From Cylicocyclus nassatus (lineage: Eukaryota; Nematoda; Chromadorea; Rhabditida; Strongylidae), in the NCBI GenBank assembly GCA_958299035.1, contig CATQJL010000223.1, forward strand, positions 14,603,742 through 14,667,741: DNA of 64,000 nt, written 5' to 3'. Below the pieces are notes generated by a model, which saw only the letters and a list, made by a program, of their open reading frames with translations, was not told where the DNA came from and searched no databases. The position numbers were made by a program, and so were the translations under genes. Below, piece after piece: positions 34,887 to 45,134 of this stretch (position 1 is its first letter; every line of letters starts with the position of its first letter).

Positions 34887-37800
34887 ATGAAGCTAATTTG
34901 TCTTTTTCTTCTAGTGAGTTCTCAGTAAAGCCTATCAAAAAACTAGTCTATCAGTATATAACATATTTTCAGGTGTTGCCTGTTTTTTGCAGGGATTGTA
35001 GTGTGAATCCAATAAGCCGTGAGGTGCAACTAATTGGACAGAGGTTTGGTGCTATTTTGGTGAGTTAGCTACTATGTTCTGGCAGAATTGGTTTTGCTAA
35101 ACAGAACCAGTGAACCGAAACCGAACTTGCGAAGTTCAGCGATTCTTGAACAATTTGAGTTTTCTTCACCATTTCAGAAATTCACTTGCCGACACAGACA
35201 GAAGGCTCGAGAATATGCGAAGTACGATGTTAGAGGAGACCCGGCTGGGTTGATCGAGGAATTTTTGCCGTAAGACTTCATGAATTGTGAATGAAATTTA
35301 TGTATTTCCAATGCTTTACAGAGGGACGCCTCCGAGAATAATAGCTAGAAGGTTGTGGTCCAAAGTGAGCAGCTTCTTATGTATTTTTTCCATTAATGCC
35401 TTTCAATCTGTCAGTTTTTCAAAAAGCGTCGGCTATTCTTCAGTCAGTGTTTAATTTTCACCTGCAATGACTCACGAGCGTCATGAGAATTATTCAAATA
35501 TGGCACTGAAAACCTAAACAATCAATAATAGTTTTATAGAATAGAACTTTTTTTTGAAAAAAAAAAACATGTTTGAGTCTCAAAGGCACTATCCACCCTG
35601 GATTGGGGGTGTTGAGCTTTCGGCAGCTTGTGATAGTGGGACTCCCTATCAAAGCAATGCCTAAGCCGCGCCGCAAAATCTTGCTTCGGAGGCGAGAAAA
35701 TCGTTTCCGAATAGCGAATATGCACGAGGACCCTAGGAACCCCTGCGCACCCATCCAATCACCGTTCGGGAATGCCGGCCTGCAGGTTCTCCAACACGAA
35801 AATTGTCGGAATTTTCGTGGATTCTCTACCAAATTTGAAATCAGGGACACGAAAAGACCCCGAAACAATCAAAAAATGGAAGCGGAAATTTTGGGTAAAT
35901 CTGGGCGTAATGGTTTTTTGCCTGAAAATTGTTGAGGAGGCCCTAGCTAAGGCTCTGCCCAAACGGCAGCGCAAATCATTCATTCACGACTGAGAGATGC
36001 ATATACACAAACCCGCTCCTGCGCCGTGACCGTAACACGCAGGTTTATGATGGGTCCCAGCGCGAACGTGGTGTTAATGTGAGCATACTCATTTCCGGGT
36101 TACGGTCACGGCGAAGGCGCGAAAGGTTTGAGGACGGATTTCTCAGCCTTATCAATCATTTGCGCCGCCGCTTGGGCAGTGCCTTAGCTAGATTTCCCTC
36201 ATCAGTTTTCAGGTAAAAAATCCGTCCCAAACTTTTCTGGATACTCCTTTTGAGCAAATTACTGGGCTAAATACTAAAATCAGCCTGCTTGAGATTTTTG
36301 AAAATTATGTATGTTAAAATTGTATGTGGCGTAATGGTATTAAGTGCCTCTAGCCCAAATCGGACCACGGTTTGATCCCACACATAAACCAACTAATCGT
36401 CTAGAGGATGGTAGATTGGTACCAGATTAGAGAGCTCAAAACCACTGACTTGTAATCGGCTGATTCCCGCAAGTCATTGTGAAAGTCTTGCACGCATGCC
36501 TTTTCGACTATGAAGTAAAATGTTCGGCGAATACCCAAAAGTATGGAAGAAGCCGAATTTTTTCATCCTCTGTCCTTTATAAACGAGAACTTACTTACTT
36601 ACAGTTAGATTACTTAGATGACCCGTCCTAACCTCGTCGTGCGGGCCCCAACTTTCCATTACTCGTTGAGGTTACGAATAATCGCCTTATGAACGTCTTT
36701 GTACGTGTCTGCGATTGCCGGTTAATCCTGACTTAGACTCCAGCTGCTGATGCAGCTGGTTTACGCGGGCGCCTGCCTTTGAAGCTTGTGCTTGACTAAG
36801 TGGTCGCTTCTGGCACTACAGGAAGTGTGTTGATTTGTCTTGCACACTGTATCTGCAGTTCTCCCCGCATTCTTAGCTGATACTGCATCCACACAATTTT
36901 TTCGGGGCTTCGCCCCGGACTCTGCAAACGATATCCTCTTTGATATTGAACAAAATCCGACTGTTAATTAACCTTGGCATTATAAGATACGATTAGTTTT
37001 TGAATTGTTTAAGCTTACCAAGGTGGTATAGAACTTGATAAAATGGCTGACGCGTTTCGGCGATTTATCGCCTTCTTCAGAGCGCTGTAACGAAAGTTTG
37101 CTCCAGTATTGGCTGTCGTATTCATGTCCAAAGTTGAAGCGCCAGTCATGGAACGCAAACCTCTTCTGTATTGTAGGTACATAGATGACTGTTTGATAGT
37201 ATGCCCCACTCAGTGCGAAATGGACACTTGTTTTGATCTTTTGAATCGGCAGTACTCACAAATCCAATTCACAAGAGAGAGACCCAAGGATGACTGGCTT
37301 GCATTCTTGAACGTGCAGGTGAGAATTGCTAATGAGGAATTTAATACAAGATGGTATCGCAAACCTAGTTGCAAAAATATCTTAGTGCACTACACTTCGG
37401 CACATCCGCGCTGGGTTAAGAATTCTGTTATAAAAAACATGTACAAAACAGCATCGCAAGTCTCATCTGGACCCCAAGAACGCATCCACTCTTTGGAAAT
37501 GGCGGACAGTGTAGCAAGTAGTAATGGGTACCTTCTACAAAAGTTCCACAAATCCCGACGTTCTGCTGCTAGACGGACAAGTTTCGAGGATCAGAAGATT
37601 TCGTTCTGCCTACCCTTTATTTCAGATAGAATAAGTCGGGAGGTTCGCAAAAGCTTAGTTCAAGCAGGATTGCAAGATATGGTAAGGGTGGTAGAAATAC
37701 CTCCACCAAATCACAAGCAGCAATTAGTACGCAATCGCTCTTATGATCGTCTCTGCATGACTAATGATTGCCCAATCTGTCCGTATGGTAAACAGGGAGA

Positions 37801-40800
37801 TTGTTTGGTATCCAGCGTTGTCTACCAAATAGTATGTAATGCTTGCGGGGCAACTTACATAGGAGAAACAGAACGTCCACTAATTTCTCGCGTCAAAGAA
37901 CATCTGGATGGTCTACAAAAGTCCAAAATCTCCACTCCACTAGGGGCTCATCGTATAGAATGTCATCAAAACACCACCATAGAAGTCGCCGCATCAATTT
38001 TAGTGCAAGAATCTGAAATTCTAGCGCGTAAAACCCTTGAAGCTTTCTACATCTCCGCCCGTTCTCCCCAAATGAATAGAAAGGATGACAGTATAGCCAT
38101 GATAAGCGATCTTACAGCTTATCAGCGTCTTGGGGACTATAAATAGACAGCGGAGGAGGGTCACGTCAGTTTACTCGGTTCCGCTATCTCAGGATAGTGG
38201 ACGGTGGCGACCGCCGTGAGTCCATAATTGTCGCGGCTAAACTTTCGTTACAGCGCTCTGAAGAAGGCGATAAATCGTCGAAACGCGTCAGCCATTTTAT
38301 CAAGTTCTATAACACCTTGGTAAGCTTAAACAATTCAAAAACTGATATCCTCTTTGTTTTTTTGTCTATACAATCTGTGTCGGCTCCTGAGCAGGACGAA
38401 CTGTAGCATCAAAAAGGTGAACACGCGTAAATCCTCGTCAGCAACGTGGTTTGTAACTTCTCTCAATAGTCCGGATGCTGCCCCTGCCGCTCTCTGTTTT
38501 CCTGCTAAGTTCGTCGTTCATGTCGTTGTTCACGTTAGTGATGCGCCAAGGTAAACGCAGGATGTGGTCTTTTCTGCCGGCGATCCATTCAAACATAAAT
38601 GACCTTTAGTATACTAAGTGTTTTCATGAACTGCGTCTTCCTCCGACTGATTCAAAGCCCTATCTTTCTCCCGCTTTCATTCAACTCTTTTAGCATCTTC
38701 GGTTTCGCTGAAGGATTTCGAGAAATAGGATTTATATCGCCTGCGAAACGAGATGAATGGTATTGTCTATCCACTCGTTTCCCCTTTCTCATCCAATTGA
38801 ATGACTGCATGCCCCACTGCAGCGGCTACGAACACTTTGAAGGGTGTCGCCTCGCGTACTATTTTTTCAGTATGGATGAGGAGATGGTGGTCAAGTAGCT
38901 GTATCGTTGGATTGCATCCTGCATACAGTCCGCTATTGTTCTAGGGTTCCCTTAATCGACCAAAGCTGTTAAAACGACGTTGAGTTCCACACTGCCGAAA
39001 GCTTTTTTGTGGTCGACAAAATTGAGGACTAGAGTAGTTGGTATTCCTTACAAACCTCAATGACCTTTAAGACGGCTTGGATGTGATCGATGCTGCTGAA
39101 TCCTTTGAAAAATCCGGTCTGTTCAAACGGTTGTGCTTCATCCAACGTCGACGAGATACGTACCATGATCGTCTTTGTGAACAGCTTGTAAAGCACACTT
39201 AACAAACTGATCGGTCGATTATTTTGGGTCTTCCCTCCCACCTTTCTTGTGTAGAGTCGTGCAAGATGTTTTTCACTGGTTGGGTACCCTTTCCTTCTTT
39301 AGGTAGTCTGTCATATGAGTTGCCAGCGGAGTATGTAGCATGTGGCCGCTGGCTCTCAATAAGTTGGCGGCGATTCCATCCAAACCAGGCGGCGTGCCTG
39401 GTTTCATGCACTCTATGGCTGCGCGTACTAAAGAAAGGACCTTGGCACATGCTCTAGTGGGAACGGCAGGGTCTGGTACGGACATCGTGGACAGAAAAAG
39501 TTCTTTATAAAAATCTTCTGTTATCGCTTTTATTTCGCGCGGCGAATTTACTAATCTCACGTTTACTCAGCAGAGCTTGTACCGGTAATTCGTGTTCGCG
39601 CAGATCTCTCTGACCCCTTTCAGATTTTTCCTGCTCTGCGCTGTCGAGTAACTTCATTTGTCGACATTTGTTTTAAATCCTCTTGCGCAGCTTTCTGCAA
39701 ATGTTGTTGTATAGCACTCGCTTTAGGTGTGGCGTACTTATGTATGCAGGCTTCTACTTTTTTGTTGGAGTTTATTAGTGTCGTTGTCAAGCGTCCACTA
39801 CCGCTTTCTACGGTAGAAGCTGCTTGCACAGCACAGCAGCGTAATCTTTCGATAAGCTTTCCAATATCTTCTACCAGATCTTCGCGTTCCTTCCAGCCAT
39901 ATGTCAATGGCGCTCCCTAAAATGCGTTCGTCATACATGGCCTCTCTTCTAAGCATCAGGCGATAGGAATAATTTATTCCATTATCTTCGTTGTAAGCAA
40001 GTGGTGGTCCGAGCTTATGCAAAACGACGGAAGTGCCGAAATCGACCAACTCCATCTCCTATTTACAGCTATATGATCGATTTCCGCAAGTACCGTGCCA
40101 TTGAGTAATTCCCATGCCCAACGGCGATGATTTTTTTTTGAAAAAAGGTTTCCATGAAATGGTCAAGCCGCAGCTATGAGTCCAACGTGTTCTTCACTCT
40201 CATTTTAACCTCTCAGACTAAATTTACCAATTATATCATCTTCTCGGACTTGCGTCTGTAGATAGATAGCAGAGACTGGCGTTCTAGGGCTGTGTCGAAG
40301 CAGTCCTGCCCCTTGGGGGCACTGAGCCGACTGCAGCCGACTGCTGCCGCAGCCAGTTGCCAGAGCTGGTGTCAGCGCGGCCGCATGCGGTAAAATTTAT
40401 GCTAGCCGTCTGAAATTTTCTGCCGAAAGGTATCCACCTCGTCGCGCTGAGGTGCGATATCAGCCTTAGAGGCAGCGCTATCGTCAATATTTATATCATT
40501 TTAAACAGCAAAAATTTTATAATCCTATATATGAAGCTAAATGTCTGTTTATCTGTCTGTATGTCTGTCTTTCTGTCTGTACGTATGTTCCGAATAGAAT
40601 ATTCTATTTCTGAACCGATCCGGACCAAATTTGGCACACATAACTTCCGAGCAGGGCGGTGTCATAGGCTACTTTTCGTTATCGATCCATATCGATTTTA
40701 TCGATTTTTGCAAAGTTTGAGCTACAGGACTGGGAGTTGGCACAGGGGGGGGGGGTAATCGAGCATGCTGATTTCTAAAACAGCGGAAATGGGGAATTCA

Positions 40801-42328
40801 CATGCAGATGTGGGCACAGGGAAACGTTGTACAGGGATACGGATGAGAGCTTTAACACACTGTTTTGACAGGGCCGGGCGGAGCCGGGTAATTCAGCTAG
40901 TTCACTAATAAAAAGCAAATAAACAAATTTGCAGAGAGTAGAGTTTTCCAGAGAGAAACAATTGTGAAATCAATTCCTTGATTCAAAATGCAAAATAGTG
41001 TTTAGCTATCAAACTTTTTTTAATTTTCAAAATCGGAGGAGAACGTACAAGCCATAATGACGATGATAATGAAAAAAGTCCTAGTCTATTAAAATTAGCA
41101 TTTCAAGACTTATTGATGTTAAGCGAGCTGAATAAGCCAAGCAGGTTAAATAGATGAGCACGAAGTTTCATCGATATCCAATCTGTTCCATACTCCAAAA
41201 AAGGAAAAATGCAAGAAGTATATTTGAAAATTGGACCGAATTGAAAAAAAATGATTCTGATTTTCAAAACTGCCCTAACTTCCTTTACAATCTAGTAGGT
41301 TATTGATGATCTACGCTGTTCTCCTTTATATCAGCAAAAGTGACATATTTTCACCTTCTATCAGTATCTACCCAATTTTTGACCTACTTCGGGCTCATTT
41401 ATTTGACCTACCTTGGCTTATTCAATCGGTTAAACATCAGTAAGTCTTGAAATGCTAATGTTAACAGACTTTTTTTGGCCATTATGTCTTGTACGTTCTC
41501 CTCCGTTTTTAAATCCCAGAAAATTTTTTTGATAATTATAAACTACTTGCATCCTGAATTACTTCAACTTCTGATTATTTTAAGAAATTGATTTCATAAC
41601 CGTTATTCGCTTTAGGAAAATTCTACTCTGTGCAAATTTGTTTATTTGCTTTGTATCAGTGAATAAAATTTTGCTGTTCAAAATGATATAAATGTTAATG
41701 ACAGCGCTGCCCCTGAGGCTGATATCGCACTTCAGCGACGAGGTGCGAGCAAACCTCTCGGCAGGAGATTTCAGACGGCTAGCGTACTTATTTTATCATA
41801 TGCGGCAACGCTGCTGCCAGCTCGCGGCTGGCTGCGGCAGCAGTCGGCTGCCTGGGTACCATTTGCACGCCTCAATTCCTTGTGGCTTGACCGGCGCTGT
41901 CAGGTAGGTGGCAACGGATCCCGACATGTTGACTGGGGTGGTCTGCTTCAGCTGGGTTAACGCGTGAGTTCAAATCTTATTGCTACACCCAGGTGCCCCT
42001 CGTCACGTTGCAGACCATGAGGGGAAAACGAGACCTTATTTTTTTTTCGAATAACCAATTTGAGATATTCAAATTATTCCTACGATTATTCTTTTGAAAT
42101 ATTTATATTTCATCATGTCATGTCTTGCAGGCTTCACTAAAGTGTCTGTTTCAGTTCAAAGAACTAGAACGTGTACCAACCCTACAAATGCCTAAGGTGG
42201 ACAAGGTGTACTTCGCATGCTTCATGGGAGATACATCAATTGCATGTTCCTCCTCATTTTGGCCTTTGGCAAAACCTTTCCCATTTTTCATGGAGAATGA
42301 TGTAGACAATGAAGTTGAAGATTCCTAA
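34887..42328 (+). CDS. Gene B: small secreted cysteine protein, five exons, paralogue of gene A
   Basis: Exons are 34887-34913, 34973-35059, 35178-35269, 35322-35364 and 42155-42328 (423 nt, 140 aa plus TAA). Introns are 59, 118, 52 and about 6790 bp, with GT/AG ends and TTTCAG-type acceptors for introns 1, 2 and 4. Residues 1-15 (MKLICLFLLVLPVFC) form a short signal peptide. The mature part keeps the motifs CRDC, SREV, FTC, RGDP, IEEF, IAR-LW and VYFACF-TSI-C of gene A, with the same codon phase at each junction. Four mature cysteines (in DC, TC, AC and IAC) could make two disulfides. The C-terminus is acidic (ENDVDNEVEDS), unlike A, where the sequence ends after ASSSE. Intron 4 is filled by transposable elements. 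I do not recognise the family; a secreted role at the host interface is conceivable but only a guess. Whether so long an intron is spliced efficiently is unknown. Confidence 0.8.
35893..36240. repeat. Inverted repeat in intron 4 of gene B
   Basis: The arms 35893-36036 and 36099-36240 are imperfect reverse complements. Their inner 15 bp are exact (CGCCGTGACCGTAAC at 36022 and its complement at 36099). The arms share CTAGCTAAGGC and a CTGCCCAA segment. It is probably the core of a foldback element whose outer end may reach about 35560. The overlapping 120-codon frame (35573-35935) has no known motif. Confidence 0.55.
36325..36602 (+). mobile_element. tRNA-headed SINE-like element
   Basis: An A-box-like GTGGCGTAATGG at 36326 and a B-box GGTTTGATCCC at 36369-36379 form a tRNA-like head. 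An unrelated body of about 200 bp follows, and the element ends in ACTTACTTACTTAC (36589-36602). Such a tail is typical of RTE LINEs, which could supply the retroposition machinery. It lies in intron 4 of gene B. Confidence 0.55.
37054..37080 (-). ncRNA. Hammerhead-like core in the inverted Penelope repeat
   Basis: On the minus strand CTGAAGA is followed by a perfect stem GGCGAT-AA-ATCGCC and GAAAC. Both conserved boxes match the hammerhead consensus. Confidence 0.5.
37097..38146 (+). pseudogene. Penelope-like RT (C-terminal part) with GIY-YIG endonuclease
   Basis: The open stretch starts inside the RT at FAPVLAVVF (motif B region), directly at the inverted repeat. The fingers and first catalytic aspartate are therefore missing. 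YIDD, the second catalytic box, is at codons 24-27 counted from 37109, then FLNVQV. A cysteine cluster (CMTNDCPIC...GDC, codons about 215-232) leads into the GIY-YIG nuclease, with Y239 in VVYQIVC, TYIGE near 249-252 and the basic SRVKEHL. In a full element this protein reverse transcribes the element RNA and nicks the target. This copy cannot, since half the RT is gone, although no stop interrupts the remaining 345 codons. It lies in intron 4 of gene B in the same orientation. Confidence 0.9.
38258..38284 (+). ncRNA. Hammerhead-like core in the Penelope terminal repeat
   Basis: CTGAAGA, the stem GGCGAT-AA-ATCGTC and GAAAC are followed by GCGTC. The stem has one G-T pair; the inverted copy at 37054 pairs perfectly. 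Confidence 0.5.
38430..38880 (-). pseudogene. Possible RTE LINE 3' end
   Basis: On the minus strand, text around 38480-38590 reads as a LINE C-terminus would (AGRKDHILRLPW). The region between is too decayed to align by eye. It continues the RTE fragment at 38881-40055. Confidence 0.4.
38881..40055 (-). pseudogene. RTE-clade LINE reverse transcriptase remnant
   Basis: On the minus strand the order is a linker region, then MKPGTPPGLDGI (39420-39445), RPISLLSVLYKLFTKTI, EQTGF-KGFSSIDHI and a VDHKKAF segment near 39010. These are RT motifs of RTE-type LINEs. Frames shift between the blocks and the catalytic YADD region is not readable. It lies antisense in intron 4 of gene B. Confidence 0.75.
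40270..41905. mobile_element. Foldback element in intron 4 of gene B
   Basis: The arms 40270-41200 and 41320-41905 are inverted copies. The outer GC-rich parts contain a GCAGCCGACTGCTGCCGCAG-like segment and the inner parts GGAGGAGAACGTACAAG. The left arm is interrupted by a Helitron (40523-40900) that the right arm lacks. The exact termini are uncertain. Confidence 0.7.
40523..40900 (+). mobile_element. Non-autonomous Helitron, intact ends
   Basis: It starts TCCTATATATGAAGC and ends GGGCGGAGCCGGG hairpin, then CAGCTAG, followed by T. The opposing arm of the host foldback gives the empty site (complement reads ATTTTATTCACTG), so insertion was between A and T without duplication, the Helitron signature. 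It carries the GTCTGTCTG tract and the GGGAGTTGGCACAGG body. There is no Rep/helicase frame. Confidence 0.85.
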
Positions 42329-42636
42329 AAATTTTCTTCCCTAATCATTTGATTGCTTTTTTGATAAGTCTTTGAAAAGGTCATTTTACAATTTCTGCAC
42401 CACTGCTGCTGTCGCCTTCTTCTTGTACTGTGCGGCCGTACAAGTTCATCCACGCTTCTTTCGCATGACCATTTTTCTGTCATCTTAGTCTTTAAGAAAG
42501 ATTCAAGAATGTGCGTACAGCGTGGAAATGAAAACATCTGTAACCGATCTTAGATATATCTCAGCATGATAACAATTTGAACGGACTTAGTGAACTCTAT
42601 TCGTAATTGATGTAATTGATGTAAAACACCCGTTAA

Positions 42637-43088
42637 AGGCAGTGTCCGGGCAAAAACTCGATTTTGAGATTTTGTGCTTATAAGGGCCTATTCGCTACGC
42701 TGAATCCGAAAATGCACATTGGAAAGCGCGAAAATGGCGAAAAACGGCTCTAACAGAGGAGGGAAATCAGCAGGTGGGCGGGGTCCTCCCCACTGTAAAC
42801 TCACGCTTCCAGCTTCTGGAGCGATCTTCTCGCTTCCAGTCTCAAGTCAATCATTCGCAGTTGGCCAGTAGCGATGTTAGGACGGTAAGCGGAAGCGAGA
42901 AGACCGCTTCGGATGAAAGCGTGAATTCACAGTGGAGAGGACCCCGCCCACTTGCTGAGTTCCTTCCTCTGTTAGAGCCGTTTTTCGCCATTTTCGCTCT
43001 CTCCAATGTGCATTTTCGGATTTAGCGTGGCGAATAGGCTCGGGTGAGCACCAAATCTCAAAATCGAGTTTTTGCCCGGACATTGCCT
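42637..43088. mobile_element. Foldback MITE with TTAA target duplication
   Basis: The inverted ends AGGCAGTGTCCGGGCAAAAA and complement are flanked by TTAA on both sides. The arms extend to a centre near 42865. The tandem partner locus at 43945 (ACCCGCTAACG) is empty. A TTAA duplication suggests piggyBac-type transposition, though the ends do not show the usual CCY start. Confidence 0.75.
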
Positions 43089-43384
43089 TTAACATGATCT
43101 TTTCATTCAAGTTCGCAAGAAGATTTTTGTACGCACAAGATCCAATATGAGCCACACACGGTACTAGAGGTTTGGAACAATTTACGTTCACTATTCAAGC
43201 ATATCACTCTTAGTCATTATGAAAAAATTTAGCAACAGATTTCAAAGGTACGGTGGCATGGCTGATAAGTTTGTCGACAACACAGTATATGTTTCACTTT
43301 TACGTTGATTGCTTGTAACAATTTCTTGTCGCATAAATAAATCGTGCACAAATGGTGGTAGAATGGAGAGTTGAGGTTGCAGAC

Positions 43385-43965
43385 TATGAGTGGGAAGCGA
43401 GATCTTATTCTCGAATAAGATCTCGTTTTTTTCCAATTTGAGATACTGAAAGAATTCATACGATTATTTATTTAAAAGATTCATAACCCATCATGTCATG
43501 TCTTGCAGGCTTCACCAAAATGACCATTTCAGTCCAAAGAACTAGAACGTCAAAGAGCTGTACATGTGTATAAGGTGTTTTTCGCATGTTTCTAGGGAGA
43601 TACATCAATTGCAGTGCCTCCTCAAAATTTCCTTTGGGAAAATCTTTCCCATATTCAAAAGTGGATGACGTAGAGAATGAGGACCGTAAAGCTCTCTAAA
43701 AACTTTCTTCTACAATCGTTTGATTGTTTTTTTAATAAGTTTCTGAAGAGGTGATTTTTCAAATTTTGCACCACTGCTGTTGTGCCTTCTTCTTGCGGTA
43801 CTGTGTGACCGCAACATCCACGCTGCTTTCGATGATTATCTTTCTGCCATTTTAGTCTTTTTGAAAAATTCAAAAATGTGCGTACAGCATGGAATAGCAC
43901 GATAGCAATTCAAACTACTCAATGAGCTCTTGTCGTAATTGATGTAAAATACCCGCTAACGACAT
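43385..43965 (+). repeat. Tandem duplicate of the last-exon region of gene B
   Basis: This is a diverged copy of about 42005-42636, covering the end of intron 4, exon 5 and about 300 bp downstream. Shared anchors include CATCATGTCATGTCTTGCAG before the exon and CGTAATTGATGTAAA after it. Confidence 0.85.
43533..43699 (+). pseudogene. Broken copy of gene B exon 5
   Basis: A TTTCAG acceptor precedes text matching exon 5. The VYFACF motif reads VFFACF here. A TAG replaces the methionine codon of B directly after it, and a deletion nearby removes the conserved cysteine after TSI. No copies of exons 1-4 accompany it. Confidence 0.8.
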
Positions 43966-44035
43966 CATCCCATTCAAGTCCACGAGGGGATTTCTGTACG
44001 CACGTGATCCATTAGGCTTTGGCCATATTTTGCCC

Positions 44036-44115
44036 ATGTTACCAGTGTTACTCGTGTTACTCGTGTTGTCGATGTTACCAGTGTTACTCGTGTTACTCGT
44101 GTTTCTAGTGTTACC
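44036..44115. repeat. Short tandem repeat, GTGTTACTC type
   Basis: A 9-mer or 12-mer of the form GTTACTCGTGTT recurs about eight times. It creates a spurious NTSNTGN-type reading frame on the minus strand. Confidence 0.85.
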
Positions 44116-44204
44116 GCCTTTATTGCTGTTGATTCTTGAAATGATCGCCAGTACAGTCTCACTTTCTCGAACACACCTCACCAATTGGTGAGTATTTGTA
44201 CTAA

Positions 44205-44256
44205 GTAGACACAAGTAGACAAGAGAGAAGACAAGTAGACAAGTAGACAAGTAAGG
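44205..44256 (+). repeat. Short tandem repeat, ACAAGTAGAC type
   Basis: The 10-mer ACAAGTAGAC or a variant recurs four to five times. Confidence 0.8.
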
Positions 44257-44561
44257 TAATTCAGTAGTTCCAAGTAGACACTGTTGCTCTACACGGTAGC
44301 CTACGAATTGTGTCTGGCTGCAGATTTATACCTGTCATTAGTACTTGGAATCTTTGCGATAGTAATCCAAAAGTAGACTCAATAACACGTCGAGCACTTC
44401 AATGATAGCGAAGAGAGTTTGAATGCAAGTCGAGAAAAATTTTTATCCGGAAAGTTTAGTATTGAATATTCTTTTATTTAGAGCTGCCTTTCTTTGCATT
44501 TAAGGAATTATAAATATATATATTTTGGCTAAAGCCGCCATCAACTAGAATGTGATACTGA

Positions 44562-44587
44562 GTTTCGACAAGTATCGTCTTCTTCGG
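44562..44587 (-). ncRNA. Hammerhead-like core, degenerate
   Basis: On the minus strand CCGAAGA (one change from CUGAAGA), a GAC...GTC stem and GAAAC. Adjacent AGGCCTC text matches the other Penelope-type segments. Confidence 0.35.
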
Positions 44588-44819
44588 AGGCCTGAAAAGG
44601 ATCGCAGTTTTGCATTTATCTGTCTCTACGACCAAACGCCTCCTCAAACTTGCGCGCCCAGACCTTGCCTAGAGTCAACGTACTGGGATACAATCCAAAG
44701 TAACAGTCACCAACCTTCGATCCACCGCTGAGCCAGTCAGCCCGCACGAGTGTGACGGACATCACTGAAGATTGCCCAGTGTGTCAAAGATATATACAAT
44801 ACCGCTCATAATTCGTCAA

Positions 44820-45015
44820 AAAAGTCGCCGGACTGTGCGGCAGAGTGCGACGCAGTTCACTAGAGTGCAGCGGAGTGCGCCGCACGCACTGCAGTCCGTC
44901 GGAGTGTGTTGCAGTGCTCCGGGGTGCTGCAGAGTGCGCCACATTCCACCAGACTCTGCCGGAGAGCAGCGGAGTGCGTCGCACATCACCGGAGTCCGTC
45001 GGAATCCGCGTCGCA
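44820..45015. repeat. GC-rich subterminal minisatellite, left arm
   Basis: Variants of CGGAGTGCGTCGCA recur about eight times. The frames around it are artefacts of the repeat. The array is mirrored in the right arm. Confidence 0.8.
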
Positions 45016-45134
45016 TCGCCATATCTCTCCTCAGAATGGACGAATTCTGAATCCGAGGACACCATTCGAGTCAGCTCGGCGAGACGATCATCTAGTATGT
45101 AGCAGTGCCATAATCTAGCAGGTTATTATATATA

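Larger units (their letters stand above)
37003..38350 (+). mobile_element. Penelope-like element, 5'-truncated, with inverted terminal repeat
   Basis: The segment 38240-38350, downstream of the reading frame, is repeated in inverted orientation at 37003-37096, directly upstream of the truncated frame. Both carry a hammerhead-like core and the AAGCTTACCAAGG-type end. Inverted plus truncated arrangements are typical of Penelope-like retroelement insertions. Confidence 0.8.

Noticed and set aside
35573..35935. 120-codon frame before the intron 4 inverted repeat
   Set aside because: It lies inside gene B intron and repeat DNA, with an antisense frame of equal length and no motif.
37109..37111. 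Start codon of the Penelope frame at 37109
   Set aside because: The codon is TTG and RT sequence continues in frame upstream to 37097, so this is a truncation junction, not a start.
43915..44250. 111-codon minus-strand frame with NTSNTGN repeats
   Set aside because: It is created by the GTTACTC short tandem repeat, with no conserved surroundings.
44772..45118. Several overlapping open frames on both strands
   Set aside because: These are artefacts of a GC-rich minisatellite in the foldback arm; the same occurs at 49700-50050 and 46126-46509.
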